Source: Microcella flavibacter (GTDB lineage Bacteria > Actinomycetota > Actinomycetes > Actinomycetales > Microbacteriaceae). Taken from it: DNA of 64,000 nucleotides. The notes beneath the pieces are model-generated. The model made no database searches, had not been told where the DNA came from, and worked only from the letters and a program-made list of their open reading frames with translations. Numbering within the stretch: the stretch's first letter is position 1; every line of letters starts with the position of its first letter. This document shows, piece by piece, positions 16,705-28,656 of the stretch. The stretch covers positions 992,001-1,056,000 of the forward strand of contig NZ_CP051299.1 in NCBI RefSeq assembly GCF_012530535.1, written 5' to 3'. Position numbers and translations under genes: made by a program.

Positions 16705-18324
16705 ATGGAGACCCTCGGCACGACGCCGACGACGCCGACGACGAGCACACCGCCGGAGCCCCGGCCCGGCGAGCCGAACGCCGCCCGCATGCGCCGGCTC
16801 GTCGACGAGCTGCGCGAGCGCCTCGCGATCGCCGCGCTCGGCGGCCCGCCGCGCTCCCGCGAGCGCCACGTCGCCCGCGGCAAGCTGCTGCCGCGCGAGC
16901 GCATCGACGTGCTCCTCGACGAGGGCAGCCCCTTCCTCGAGGTCGCGCCCCTCGCGGCGACCGGGCTCTACGACGACGAGGCGCCCGGCGCGGGCGTCAT
17001 CGCGGGCATCGGGCTCGTCGAGGGCCGCCACGTGCTCATCATCGCCAACGACGCCACCGTCAAGGGCGGCAGCTACTTCCCGCTCACGGTCAAGAAGCAC
17101 CTCCGGGCGCAGGAGATCGCCGCCGAGAACCGCCTGCCGTGCATCGCGCTCGTCGACTCGGGCGGCGCCTACCTGCCGCTGCAGGCCGAGGTGTTTGCCG
17201 ACCGCGATCACTTCGGGCGCATCTTCTTCAACCAGGCGCGCATGTCGGCCCAGGGCATCCCGCAGATCGCCGCCGTCATGGGCTCGTGCACGGCGGGCGG
17301 CGCCTACGTGCCCGCGATGAGCGACGAGACGGTGATCGTGCGCGGGCAGGGCACGATCTTCCTCGGCGGGCCGCCGCTCGTGAAGGCGGCGATCGGCGAG
17401 GTCGTGACGGCGGAGGAGCTCGGCGGGGGAGAGGTGCACGCGCGCGTCTCCGGCGTCGTCGACCACCTCGCCGACGACGACCGCCATGCCCTGCAGATCG
17501 TGCGCGACATCGTCGCGACGCTCCCCCCTCCGGCCCCGCCCGTGTGGCAGGTCGTGCCCTCGACGCCGCCCGCGGTCGACCCGGGCACCCTCTACGACGT
17601 CGTGCCGCCCGACGTGCAGACCCCCTACGACGTGCGCGAGGTCATCGCGCGGCTCGTCGACGGCGAGGGCTGGCACGAGTTCAAGCGCGAGTACGGCGAG
17701 ACCCTCGTCACCGGCTTCGCCCGCATCCACGGCCACCCCGTCGGCATCGTCGCCAACAACGGGGTGCTGTTCAGCGAGTCGGCGCAGAAGGGCGCGCACT
17801 TCATCGAGCTGTGCGACCAGCGCGGCGTGCCGCTGCTGTTCCTGCAGAACATCTCGGGCTTCATGGTCGGGCGCGACGCCGAGGCGGGCGGCATCGCCAA
17901 GCACGGCGCGAAGATGGTGACGGCCGTCTCGACGACGCGCGTGCCCAAGCTCACGGTCGTCATCGGCGGCTCCTTCGGGGCCGGCAACTACTCGATGTGC
18001 GGCCGGGCCTACTCGCCCCGCTTCCTCTGGATGTGGCCGAACGCCCGCATCTCCGTCATGGGCGGGGCGCAGGCGGCCTCCGTGCTCGGCACGGTGCGGC
18101 GCGAGCAGCTCGGCGACGACTGGAGCCCCGAGCAGCAGGAGGCCTTCGAGGCGCCCGTCCGCGCGCTCTACGAGCAGCAGGGCAGCCCCTACTTCTCGAC
18201 CGGGCGGCTGTGGGACGACGGCATCATCGACCCGGCCGACACCCGCGAGATCCTCGGCCTCGCTCTCGACGTCTGCAGCCGCACGCCGCTGCCCGATCCG
18301 GCCTTCGGCCTCTTCCGGATGTGA
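16705..18324 (+). CDS. accD1: Acyl-CoA carboxylase carboxyltransferase (beta) subunit, likely methylcrotonyl-CoA carboxylase
   Basis: The carboxyltransferase beta chain, 539 residues, which moves carboxyl from carboxybiotin to the acyl-CoA. It has two crotonase-like halves. The N-half shows [32 protein letters not shown] and [16 protein letters not shown]. The C-half shows [52 protein letters not shown] and [34 protein letters not shown]. The latter motifs are typical of methylcrotonyl-CoA carboxylase beta chains rather than propionyl-CoA carboxylase. The start ATG has a GAGGAG Shine-Dalgarno sequence. It heads a five-gene operon of 4-bp overlaps under the divergent TetR regulator. The order matches the mycobacterial accD1-accA1 leucine-degradation locus. 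Confidence 0.9.
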   Translation: METLGTTPTTPTTSTPPEPRPGEPNAARMRRLVDELRERLAIAALGGPPRSRERHVARGKLLPRERIDVLLDEGSPFLEVAPLAATGLYDDEAPGAGVIAGIGLVEGRHVLIIANDATVKGGSYFPLTVKKHLRAQEIAAENRLPCIALVDSGGAYLPLQAEVFADRDHFGRIFFNQARMSAQGIPQIAAVMGSCTAGGAYVPAMSDETVIVRGQGTIFLGGPPLVKAAIGEVVTAEELGGGEVHARVSGVVDHLADDDRHALQIVRDIVATLPPPAPPVWQVVPSTPPAVDPGTLYDVVPPDVQTPYDVREVIARLVDGEGWHEFKREYGETLVTGFARIHGHPVGIVANNGVLFSESAQKGAHFIELCDQRGVPLLFLQNISGFMVGRDAEAGGIAKHGAKMVTAVSTTRVPKLTVVIGGSFGAGNYSMCGRAYSPRFLWMWPNARISVMGGAQAASVLGTVRREQLGDDWSPEQQEAFEAPVRALYEQQGSPYFSTGRLWDDGIIDPADTREILGLALDVCSRTPLPDPAFGLFRM

Positions 18325-18329
18325 CCGCG

Positions 18330-20443
<2,114 letters not shown>

Positions 20444-20447
<4 letters not shown>

Positions 20448-21595
20448 GGGGTTTCACCGAGGAGCAGCTCGAGCTGCAGCAGCTCGTGCGCGAGTTCGCC
20501 GACGAGGTCGTCGCCCCGGCCTCGTACGAGGCCGACCGTGCGCACGAGCTGCCGTGGGGCGTCATCGACCAGATGGGCGAGATGGGCCTCTTCGGCCTGC
20601 CCGTGCCCGAGGAGTACGGCGGGCAGGGCGGCGACTACGTCGACCTGTGCATCGCGATCGAGCAGATCGCGCGCGTCGACCAGTCGGTCGCGATCACCCT
20701 CGAGGCCGCGGTGGGGCTCGGGGCGATGCCCATCCTGCGCAGCGGCACGGAGGAGCAGAAGCAGCACTGGCTGCCGCGGCTCGCCTCGGGCCGTGCGCTC
20801 GCGGGCTTCGGGCTGACCGAGGCCGAGGCCGGCACCGACGCGGGGGCCACCCGCACGACCGCGACGCTCGACGGCGACGAGTGGGTCATCTCGGGCTCGA
20901 AGCAGTTCATCACCAACTCCGGCACCCCCCGCACCGAGCTCGTGACCGTCACCGCGGTCACGGGGCGCGATGACGGGGGACGCCCCGAGCTGAGCGCGTT
21001 CCTCGTGCCCTCCGGCACCGAGGGCTTCACCGTCGAGCCCGCCTACGACAAGGTCGGCTGGAACGCCTCCGACACCCACCCGCTCACCTTCCAGAAGGCG
21101 CGCGTGCCCGCCGGCAACCTGCTCGGCGAGCGCGGGCGCGGCTACGCGAACTTCCTGCAGACGCTCACCGAGGGGCGCGTGGCGATCGCGGCGCTCGGCG
21201 TCGGGGTCGCGCAGGGCTGCCTCGACGAGGCGCTGCGCTACGCGGGGGAGCGCACGGTCTTCGGACGCCCCGTCTCCGCCAATCAGCACATCGCCTTCAC
21301 GCTCGCCCGCATGCGGTCGCGGGTGCACCTCGCGCGCCTCGCCACCTACGACGCGGCCTTCGCGATGGTCGCGGGCGAGCCCTTCACGACGCAGGCGAGC
21401 ATCGCGAAGATCGCGGCGAGCGAGGCGGCGATGGACAACGCGCGCGACGCGACCCAGATCTTCGGCGGCTACGGCTTCATGAACGAGTACCTCGTCGGCC
21501 GCCACTACCGCGACTCGAAGATCCTCGAGATCGGCGAGGGCACGACCGAGGTGCAGCTCATGCTCATCGCGCGCGAACTGGGCATCCGCGCATGA
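20444..21595 (+). CDS. Acyl-CoA dehydrogenase (isovaleryl-CoA pathway candidate)
   Basis: A flavin-dependent acyl-CoA dehydrogenase of 383 residues with all three domains. The N-terminal helical part is FTEEQLELQQLVREFADEVVAP. The beta domain has AGFGLTEAEAGTDAGATRTTA and SGSKQFITNSGT. The C-terminal helical domain has ERTVFGRPVSANQHIAFTLA, DATQIFGGYGFMNEYLVGRHYRDSKILEIGEGTTEVQLML. Context suggests oxidation of isovaleryl-CoA, the step before methylcrotonyl-CoA carboxylase. The Glu in IGEGT occupies the catalytic position of short/medium-chain enzymes, whereas mammalian isovaleryl-CoA dehydrogenase uses a Glu elsewhere, so the exact substrate is uncertain. It overlaps both neighbours by 4 bp. 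Confidence 0.88.
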
Positions 21596-22119
21596 GCGCC
21601 GAGGGGCGGGATGCCGTTGCCGGCGCCGGCCGTCGCATCGTGCAGCGCGGGCTCTGGTTCGAGGAGTTCGAGCCGGGCGCGACCTACGTGCACGCCCCGG
21701 GCCGCACGATCACCGAGGCCGACAACGTGCTCTTCACGACCCTCACGATGAACACGCAGGCGCTGCACCTCGACGCGCACTGGGCGGCGACGCAGCCCTT
21801 CGGCGAGCAGCTGGTCAACTCGATGCTCACGCTCGCGACGATCGTGGGGGCATCCGTCGCCCAGCTCACGCAGGGCACCCTCGTGGCCAACCTCGGCTTC
21901 GGCGCCGTGACCTTCCCGCACCCGCTGCTCATCGGCGACACGCTGCGCAGCGAGACGCTCGTGACGGAGGCCCGCCTGTCGGGCTCGCGACCGGGGCAGG
22001 GCGTCGTCCGGCTCGTGCACACCGGCCGCAACCAGAACGGCGAGGTCGTGGCGACGGCCGAGCGCGCGACCCTCGTCTGGTGCCGCGGCGCCGCCCCGGG
22101 AGCGGAGGACGGCGCGTGA
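21592..22119 (+). CDS. MaoC-family enoyl-CoA hydratase
   Basis: A MaoC-like hotdog hydratase of 175 residues. The key region is YVHAPGRTITEADNVLFTTLTMNTQALHLDAHWAA, where Asp and His of the hydratase-2 motif (D-x4-H-x-D) can be seen. It is followed by FGEQLVNSMLTLATIVGASVAQL and VTFPHPLLIGDTLRSETLV. It would add water to an enoyl-CoA. In this operon the expected substrate is 3-methylglutaconyl-CoA, filling the place of AUH-type hydratases (inference). It overlaps the dehydrogenase gene (ATGA) and the next gene (GTGA), so all three are coupled. Length is normal for single-domain MaoC proteins. Confidence 0.85.
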   Translation: MSAEGRDAVAGAGRRIVQRGLWFEEFEPGATYVHAPGRTITEADNVLFTTLTMNTQALHLDAHWAATQPFGEQLVNSMLTLATIVGASVAQLTQGTLVANLGFGAVTFPHPLLIGDTLRSETLVTEARLSGSRPGQGVVRLVHTGRNQNGEVVATAERATLVWCRGAAPGAEDGA

Positions 22120-22913
22120 GCGAGCTGCCTGGCCCCGCCCTGCTGTTCTGCCCGGCCGACCGGCCCGAGCGCTACGAGAAGGCCCTCGACCGGGCCGACG
22201 GCGTCATCCTCGACCTCGAGGACGCCGTCGCGCCCGCGGACAAGGAGCGGGCGCGCGCGGCGCTGCTCGCGACCCCCGTCGACCCCGAGCGGGTCATCGT
22301 GCGCGTCAACGCGATCGGCACCGACGAACACGCTCGCGATCTCGAGGCCCTCGCGCGCACCGGCTACCGGCGCCTCATGCTGCCGAAGGCGGTGGATGCG
22401 CGTGCCCTCGGCCGCTGGCGGGTGATCGCCCTCGTCGAGACCGCCGCCGGGGTGCTGGCGGCCGAGTCGCTCGCCGCGACGCCCCACGTCGTCGGGCTCA
22501 TGTGGGGCGCCGAGGATCTCATCGCGTCGCTCGGGGGCTCCTCGAGCCGGCACGCCGACGGCCGGTACCGGGATGCCGCCGTGCACGCCCGCGCGCGGGT
22601 GCTGCTCGCGGCGGGCGCCCACGGCATCGCGGCGATCGACGCCGTGCACCTCGACATCGCCGACCGCGAGGGGCTCTCGGCAGAGGCGCGCGATGCCGCG
22701 GCCCAGGGATTCACCGCGAGCGCGTGCATCCACCCCTCGCAGGTCGAGGCGATCCGGGCGGCGTACCGGCCCTCCGAGGAGGAGCTCGCCGCGGCGCGCC
22801 GCCTGCTCAGCGCGGCGGAGGGCCGGCCGGGCGTGTTCGCGCACGAGGGCCGGATGGTCGACGAGCCCGTGCTGCGGCACGCGCGCCGGGTCGCCGCGCG
22901 GGCCGAGGCCTGA
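22116..22913 (+). CDS. citE: CitE-like acyl-CoA lyase
   Basis: A HpcH/HpaI-fold lyase of 265 residues. It shows ALLFCPADRPERYEKALDRADGVILDLEDAVAP with the metal-binding Glu-Asp, RVNAIGTDEHARDLEAL, LIALVETAAGVLAAESLAA with the metal-binding Glu, and GLMWGAEDLIASLGG. It is encoded without citrate-lyase alpha and gamma chains, so it is not a citrate lyase component. In the mycobacterial counterpart, the stand-alone CitE homologue has been linked to cleavage of (R)-3-hydroxy-3-methylglutaryl-CoA in leucine breakdown, and the gene order here supports the same role. The GTG start at 22116 overlaps the MaoC stop. It is the last gene of the operon. Confidence 0.85.
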   Translation: MSELPGPALLFCPADRPERYEKALDRADGVILDLEDAVAPADKERARAALLATPVDPERVIVRVNAIGTDEHARDLEALARTGYRRLMLPKAVDARALGRWRVIALVETAAGVLAAESLAATPHVVGLMWGAEDLIASLGGSSSRHADGRYRDAAVHARARVLLAAGAHGIAAIDAVHLDIADREGLSAEARDAAAQGFTASACIHPSQVEAIRAAYRPSEEELAAARRLLSAAEGRPGVFAHEGRMVDEPVLRHARRVAARAEA

Positions 22914-22923
22914 CCCGGCGTCG

Positions 22924-23550
22924 CTAGGGGGCGAACCCCGGCAGCTCGGCGAGCACCGCGGTGGTGATCTGGACCGTGACCGCGATGATCACGACGAGGT
23001 TGAGCGCGGTCAGGGCGATGGCCGTCCACATCGGGGCGAGCCCCGTGCCGATGCGGCGCTTCACCACGATCGAGCGGCCGATGACGTAGACCAGCGACAG
23101 CAGGATCGACCAGGCGAAGTGGAAGGGCTTGTCGACGCGGCGCTTCTTCAGCTCGCGCCAGTCGAGGAAGGCGAGCAGGATGCCGAGCGCCCAGGCGACG
23201 ATGCCGAGGACGTTCGTCAGCAGCTCGCCGGAGGTCGGGGCGGGGATCGCGAACGGGTCGGAGGGGTCGGTCGCGAGGGACTGCGCGACGATCGCCTCGA
23301 CGTCGAGCAGGAGGAAGGACAGCAGCGAGGTGAGGGGCAGCAGCGCGAGGATCCAGATCCACGGGGTGTACGGCGCCGTGCCGGCGGGTGCGCTGAGCAC
23401 GGGCGCGGTGTAGGTCGCCGAGTAGGGCTGCTCGATCTGCTCCGTCCACGCGGTGCCGTTCCACCAGCGGCGGCCAGGGCCGCCCGCGGGGTCGGGGTAC
23501 CAGCCGGCGGGAACGGGGGCGGGGGTCGCGGGGGAGTCGCTCACGGGCAT
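22924..23550 (-). CDS. DUF2510 membrane protein
   Basis: A 208-residue protein. Residues 10-38 form the small Trp-rich DUF2510 motif (PAGWYPDPAGGPGRRWWNGTAWTEQ), common in actinobacteria and thought to mediate interactions. A Pro-rich linker and four hydrophobic helices follow: about 62-82, 110-130 (LLTNVLGIVAWALGILLAFLDW), 145-165 and 175-200. A basic loop (RELKKRRVDKP) lies inside. Function unknown; it is probably an inner-membrane protein with a cytoplasmic N-terminus. The start is uncertain between ATGs at 23550 and 23556. It is convergent with the carboxylase operon and only 10 bp from it. Confidence 0.8.
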   Translation of the reverse strand: MPVSDSPATPAPVPAGWYPDPAGGPGRRWWNGTAWTEQIEQPYSATYTAPVLSAPAGTAPYTPWIWILALLPLTSLLSFLLLDVEAIVAQSLATDPSDPFAIPAPTSGELLTNVLGIVAWALGILLAFLDWRELKKRRVDKPFHFAWSILLSLVYVIGRSIVVKRRIGTGLAPMWTAIALTALNLVVIIAVTVQITTAVLAELPGFAP

Positions 23551-23706
23551 CCTCATCGAATCGGGGCGGACGGCGGTCGTGCCGCCTGCGAGGGTAGCAA
23601 CGTCGGCCCGGCGCGTCCCTCCCGCGCGTCGGGAACAGGGGATGCTCGGCGCCGGTTGACCCCGACGACCCGCGCCACGGCGCCCGCCTCTCGAAGGAGC
23701 ACCCCC

Positions 23707-24567
<861 letters not shown>

Positions 24568-24603
24568 GCATCCACCGCGCCCTCGCGCCGCGCGCGCCCC
24601 GGT

Positions 24604-25014
24604 CTACTCCTCGAAGGTGTTGACCATGGCGTGCGCGGCGCGCTGCAGGTAGTCCCACAGCGCCTCCTCGTGCATCGGCGGCAGCGCCAGCTCGTCGACC
24701 GCGGCGCGCATGTGGAGCAGCCAGCGGTCGCGCGCGTCGGGGTTCACCTTGAACGGCATATGCCGCATGCGCAGCCGCGGGTGGCCGCGCTGCTCGCTAT
24801 AGGTGGTCGGGCCGCCCCAGTACTGCTCGAGGAAGGCGGTGAGGCGCCACACCGCGCCCTCCATGTCATCGTCGGGGTACATCGGCCGAAGCACCTCGTC
24901 GTGCTCGATGCCCTCGTAGAAGCGGCGTACGAGCCGCACGAAGGTGTCGTGCCCGCCCACCTGCGTGAAGAAGGGGTCGGGCGGCCCGATCGGCAGCCCG
25001 GCGTCGGTCGTCAC
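24604..25014 (-). CDS. glbO: Group II truncated hemoglobin (GlbO-like)
   Basis: A 2-on-2 globin of 136 residues, cytoplasmic and haem-binding. It shows the group II hallmarks FFTQVGGHDTFVRLVRRFYEGI, LRPMYP, and FLEQYWGGPTTYSEQRGHPRLRMRHMPFKV with the proximal His in RHMPF, plus the conserved Trp near the end (RDRWLLHM). Group II members bind oxygen tightly and are linked to respiration or redox defence. The start is the GTG at 25014, which overlaps the stop of the MscS channel gene (GTGA), so the globin is translationally coupled to a mechanosensitive channel. Length is normal. The 3' end faces the QorB-like gene. Confidence 0.93.
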   Translation of the reverse strand: MTTDAGLPIGPPDPFFTQVGGHDTFVRLVRRFYEGIEHDEVLRPMYPDDDMEGAVWRLTAFLEQYWGGPTTYSEQRGHPRLRMRHMPFKVNPDARDRWLLHMRAAVDELALPPMHEEALWDYLQRAAHAMVNTFEE

Positions 25015-25964
25015 GGCTTCTCCACCGGCGCGGCGGCGGCCTTGCGGCTGCGCGGCGACTTCGGCGCGTCGATCGCGTCGAGTACGAGGCGGTTCATCGC
25101 CGGCAGCATGACGCCCATCTCGTCGAGGGCGAGCTTGAGGCGCAGGCGCAGCTCGCGCGCGATGTCGAACTGGTCGGCCGTGCGCACCTTGACGACGAGG
25201 CGCACGACGAGGGCCTCCGCCGAGATCGACTCGATGCCCCAGATCTCGGGCTTCTCCAGCACCTTGCGCTTCCACTCCGGGGCGTCGGCGAGCGCCTGCG
25301 CCGTCGCGAGCATGACCTCCTCGACCGCCTCGACGTCGGAGGTGTAGGGCGCGGGGATGTCGAGGATGACCCTCGCCCAGCCCTGCGACTTGTTGCCGAC
25401 GGTGACGACCTCGCCGTTGCGCACGAACCACAGGGTGCCGTTGACGTCGCGCACCTGCGTGACGCGCACGCCGACCTCCTCGACGACGCCCGAGACGGGC
25501 CCCTGCGTGGAGGTCAGCTCGACGATGTCGCCGACGCCGAGCTGGTCCTCGAAGACCATGAACAGGCCGTTGAGCATGTCCTTCACGACGTTCTGCGCGC
25601 CGAAGCCGAGGGCCGCGCCGAGCACGCCGGCGCTCGCGATGAGCGCGGTGACCGAGAAGTTCAGCTCGGCGAGCACGAGCACGAGGGTGACGGAGATGAT
25701 CGCCCAGGTCGCGAGGTTGTTGAGCACGCTGCCGATCGTGCGGGTGCGCTGCACGACGCGCACGGCGTGCAGGGGCGAGGCGCTCAGCTCGACGGTGTGC
25801 TCGACGGCCTGCGCCTTCTTCACCCCGCTGACGACGCGGTCGACGACGCGCTTGATCGAGAAGCGCAGGGCGGCGCGCAGGATGCCCGCGCCGACGAGCA
25901 GCGCGATGATGCGGATCGGCGTGCCCCAGGTCTGCCAGAACACGGCCCAGTCGAAGGTCTCCAT
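25011..25964 (-). CDS. Small-conductance mechanosensitive channel, MscS family
   Basis: An inner-membrane channel of 317 residues that releases solutes on osmotic downshift. It has three N-terminal hydrophobic helices (about 17-38, 70-95, 100-125). The pore-lining TM3 is rich in Gly/Ala (ALIASAGVLGAALGFGAQNVVKDMLNGLFMVFEDQ). The soluble beta domain follows (VGDIVELTSTQGPVSGVVEEVGVRVTQVRDVNGTLWFVRNGEVVTVGNKSQGWARVILDI), then a C-terminal alpha/beta part. The charged tail ends KSPRSRKAAAAPVEKP. The start at 25964 has a leaderless -10 box 7 nt upstream. The globin gene overlaps its stop. A strong terminator separates it from pepN upstream. Confidence 0.92.
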   Translation of the reverse strand: METFDWAVFWQTWGTPIRIIALLVGAGILRAALRFSIKRVVDRVVSGVKKAQAVEHTVELSASPLHAVRVVQRTRTIGSVLNNLATWAIISVTLVLVLAELNFSVTALIASAGVLGAALGFGAQNVVKDMLNGLFMVFEDQLGVGDIVELTSTQGPVSGVVEEVGVRVTQVRDVNGTLWFVRNGEVVTVGNKSQGWARVILDIPAPYTSDVEAVEEVMLATAQALADAPEWKRKVLEKPEIWGIESISAEALVVRLVVKVRTADQFDIARELRLRLKLALDEMGVMLPAMNRLVLDAIDAPKSPRSRKAAAAPVEKP

Positions 25965-25971
25965 CGACCCC

Positions 25972-25977
25972 AGACTA
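25972..25977 (-). promoter_or_regulatory. -10 box, leaderless promoter of the mscS-globin operon
   Basis: TAGTCT on the minus strand, 7 nt before the ATG at 25964, no Shine-Dalgarno sequence. It lies just downstream of the pepN terminator, so mscS-globin has its own promoter. Confidence 0.6.
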
Positions 25978-25985
25978 CCGAGCGC

Positions 25986-26020
25986 CGAACGGGGGCCCGC
26001 CGATGGCGGACCCCCGTTCG
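25986..26020 (-). terminator. Terminator after pepN
   Basis: CGAACGGGGG (25986-25995) pairs with CCCCCGTTCG (26011-26020). The inner CCGCC/GGCGG extends the stem, with one C/A mismatch and a 3-nt loop. It lies 17 bp past the pepN stop. Confidence 0.7.
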
Positions 26021-26036
26021 ATGGTGCGGGGCTCGA

Positions 26037-28577
26037 TCAGGCCCGGTCGCGCTCCTGCGCGGCCAGAGCGCGCTCGACACCGGCGAGGTTCTCCGACACC
26101 ATGCGGCGCAGCGCCGGGATGCCCGGGTTCGCGTCGAGCCACGCGCGAGTCGCCGCGGCCAGGCTCTCGGAGGCGAGCGGGGCCGGGTACAGGCCGAGGA
26201 TCAGGTACTCCGCGATCTTGTACGTGCGGCTCTCCCACACCTCGCCGAGGGCGGCGAAGTACGGCTCGACGAGCTGCTCGAGGCGGGCCGGATCGTTGAC
26301 GTGCAGGTAGCCCATCGTCGTCATGCGCACGATCGCGTTCGGCACGGTGTCGTCGCCGACGAGGTGCTCGAAGGTCGCGCGCTTCGCCTCGACCGTGTCG
26401 ATCGCGGCGCGGGCGCGGGCGGCGGCCTGCGCGCCGTTCGAGGTGTTGTCGGCCGCGAGCGCGGCGTCGATATCGGTCTCCGTGGCGGCGCCGACGAGGG
26501 CGAGGCCCTCGAGCAGCTCCCACGACAGGTCGGTGTCGATCTCGAGCCCCTCGAGCGCGATCGAGCCGTCGCGCAGCCCGGCGAGGGTGCGGCCGTGCTC
26601 GGGCGTGGAGGCCATGGCGGCGAAGAACTTCACGAACTGGAACTGGGCGTCGCTGCCGGGAGCGGCGCCCTGTGCGAGCATCCACAGGCCGTCGGCGACC
26701 TCGCGGATGACCGCGTCGCGGTGCTCCGGGGCCACGTACATGCGCGCGACCGTCGCCAGCTGCGTGAGCGTCGTGCGGATGGTCGTCGACTCGGTCTCGG
26801 TCGCGATGTTGCCGAGCACGAGGCGCACGTAGTCGCGCGGGGCGGCCTCGGCGTCGCGCGTGGCGTCCCAGACGGCGCCCCAGACGATCGCGCGGGCGAG
26901 CGGGCTGGAGATGCCCGCGAGATGCTCGATCGCGACGGCGAGCGAGTCGTCGTCGAGGCGGATCTTCGCGTAGGCGAGGTCGTCGTCGTTGAGCAGCACG
27001 AGGTCGGGCTTGACCTGGCCGACGAGCTCGGGCACCTCGGTGCGCTCGCCGTCGACGTCGAGCTCGAGGCGGTGCACGCGCTCCAGCGACTCGCCCTGCA
27101 GCGCGTAGAAGCCGATGGCCATGCGGTGCGGGCGGATCGTCGGGTAGTCCGCCGGCGCGCTCTGCAGCACGGCGAAGGACGTGATGACGCCGTCGGCGTC
27201 GGTCTCGATCTCGGGGCGCAGCGTGTTGACGCCCGCCGTCTCGAGCCACTTCTGGCTCCACTCGGTGAGCTCGCGGCCGCTCGCGGCCTCCAGCTCGACG
27301 AGCAGGTCGCGCAGCTCGGTGTTGCCCCAGGCGTGCTTGCGGAAGTACGCCGAGACGCCGGCGAAGAAGGCGTCCTGCCCGACCCAGGCGACGAGCTGCT
27401 TGAGCACGCTGCCGCCCTTGGCGTAGGTGATGCCGTCGAAGTTGACCTGCACGTCCTCGAGGTCGTTGATGGTCGCGACGACGGGGTGGGTCGAGGGCAG
27501 CTGGTCCTGGCGGTACGCCCAGCTCTTCTCCATCGCCTGGAACGTCGTCCAGGCCTCCGTCCACTCGGTGGCCTCGGCGGTCGCGATGGTCGACGCCCAC
27601 TCGGCGAAGGACTCGTTGAGCCAGAGGTCGTTCCACCACTTCATGGTCACGAGGTCGCCGAACCACATGTGGGCGAGCTCGTGCAGGATCGTGACGACGC
27701 GGCGCTCCTTGATGGCGTCGGTCACCTTCGAGCGGAACACGTAGGTCTCGGTGAACGTGACCGCGCCCGCATTCTCCATGGCGCCGGCGTTGAACTCGGG
27801 CACGAAGAGCTGGTCGTACTTCTCGAAGGGGTAGGCGACGCCGAACTTCTCCTCGAAGTACGTGAAGCCCTGGCGGGTCTTCTCGAAGACGTAGTCGGCG
27901 TCCATGAAGGGGAAGAGGGATGCGCGGGCGTAGACCCCGAGCGGGATGGTGCGGCCGTCGGCGCTCGTGAGCTCCGAGTGCACCGACTGGTACGGGCCGG
28001 CGACGACGGCGGTGATGTAGCTGGAGATGCGCGGGGTCGGCGCGAAGGTGAAGATCGTCGACTCGCCGTCGACGACGGGCTCGGGGCTGGGGGAGTTGGA
28101 GACGACCACCCAGTGGCCGGGGGCGCGCACCGTGAACTGGAACGTCGCCTTGAGGTCGGGCTGTTCGAAGACCGCGAAGACGCGGCGGCTGTCGGGCACC
28201 TCGAACTGCGAGTACAGGTACACCTCGCCGTCGACGGGGTCGACGAAGCGGTGCAGGCCCTCGCCCGTGTTCGTGTACTCGTGGTCGGCGATGACGGTGA
28301 GCACGTTCTGCTCGGCCAGGTCGTCGAGCCGGATGCGCGTGCCGTCGGCCACCGCGGCCGCGTCGAGCTCGGCGCCGTTGAGCGTGACCGAGTGCACGGT
28401 GCGGGTGATCGCGTCGATGAAGGTGCTCGCGCCCGCGGTCGCGGAGAAGGTCACGGTCGACGTCGACCGGAACACCTCGTCCCCCGTCGTGAGGTCGAGC
28501 TCGATCTGGTAGCTCTCGGTCGACACGAGCGACGAGCGCTCCTGCGCTTCGACGCGGGTCAGGTTCTCTCCGGGCAC
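26037..28577 (-). CDS. pepN: Aminopeptidase N (M1 metallopeptidase)
   Basis: A cytoplasmic zinc aminopeptidase of 846 residues, the usual actinobacterial length. The N-terminal beta saddle contains the substrate-recognition motif GAMEN (FNAGAMENAGAVTFTE), and the catalytic zinc motif HELAHMWFGDLVTMKWWNDLWLNESFAEW (HExxH-18-E) follows. The catalytic Tyr region and the ERAP1-like helical C-terminal half make up the rest. It removes N-terminal residues from peptides in general protein turnover, fitting with the Clp genes elsewhere in the window. The start is the GTG at 28577, backed by an excellent AAGGAGG Shine-Dalgarno sequence 7 nt upstream. Longer readings into the amylosucrase gene are not credible. 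Confidence 0.95.
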   Translation of the reverse strand: MPGENLTRVEAQERSSLVSTESYQIELDLTTGDEVFRSTSTVTFSATAGASTFIDAITRTVHSVTLNGAELDAAAVADGTRIRLDDLAEQNVLTVIADHEYTNTGEGLHRFVDPVDGEVYLYSQFEVPDSRRVFAVFEQPDLKATFQFTVRAPGHWVVVSNSPSPEPVVDGESTIFTFAPTPRISSYITAVVAGPYQSVHSELTSADGRTIPLGVYARASLFPFMDADYVFEKTRQGFTYFEEKFGVAYPFEKYDQLFVPEFNAGAMENAGAVTFTETYVFRSKVTDAIKERRVVTILHELAHMWFGDLVTMKWWNDLWLNESFAEWASTIATAEATEWTEAWTTFQAMEKSWAYRQDQLPSTHPVVATINDLEDVQVNFDGITYAKGGSVLKQLVAWVGQDAFFAGVSAYFRKHAWGNTELRDLLVELEAASGRELTEWSQKWLETAGVNTLRPEIETDADGVITSFAVLQSAPADYPTIRPHRMAIGFYALQGESLERVHRLELDVDGERTEVPELVGQVKPDLVLLNDDDLAYAKIRLDDDSLAVAIEHLAGISSPLARAIVWGAVWDATRDAEAAPRDYVRLVLGNIATETESTTIRTTLTQLATVARMYVAPEHRDAVIREVADGLWMLAQGAAPGSDAQFQFVKFFAAMASTPEHGRTLAGLRDGSIALEGLEIDTDLSWELLEGLALVGAATETDIDAALAADNTSNGAQAAARARAAIDTVEAKRATFEHLVGDDTVPNAIVRMTTMGYLHVNDPARLEQLVEPYFAALGEVWESRTYKIAEYLILGLYPAPLASESLAAATRAWLDANPGIPALRRMVSENLAGVERALAAQERDRA

Positions 28578-28656
28578 GATGCAGCCTCCTTGGGGCTCTG
28601 GGCGTGTGGGCTCTGTCGCGGGGGATGCGCGGCTCGTGGCCGCGCGGCACTCAACC

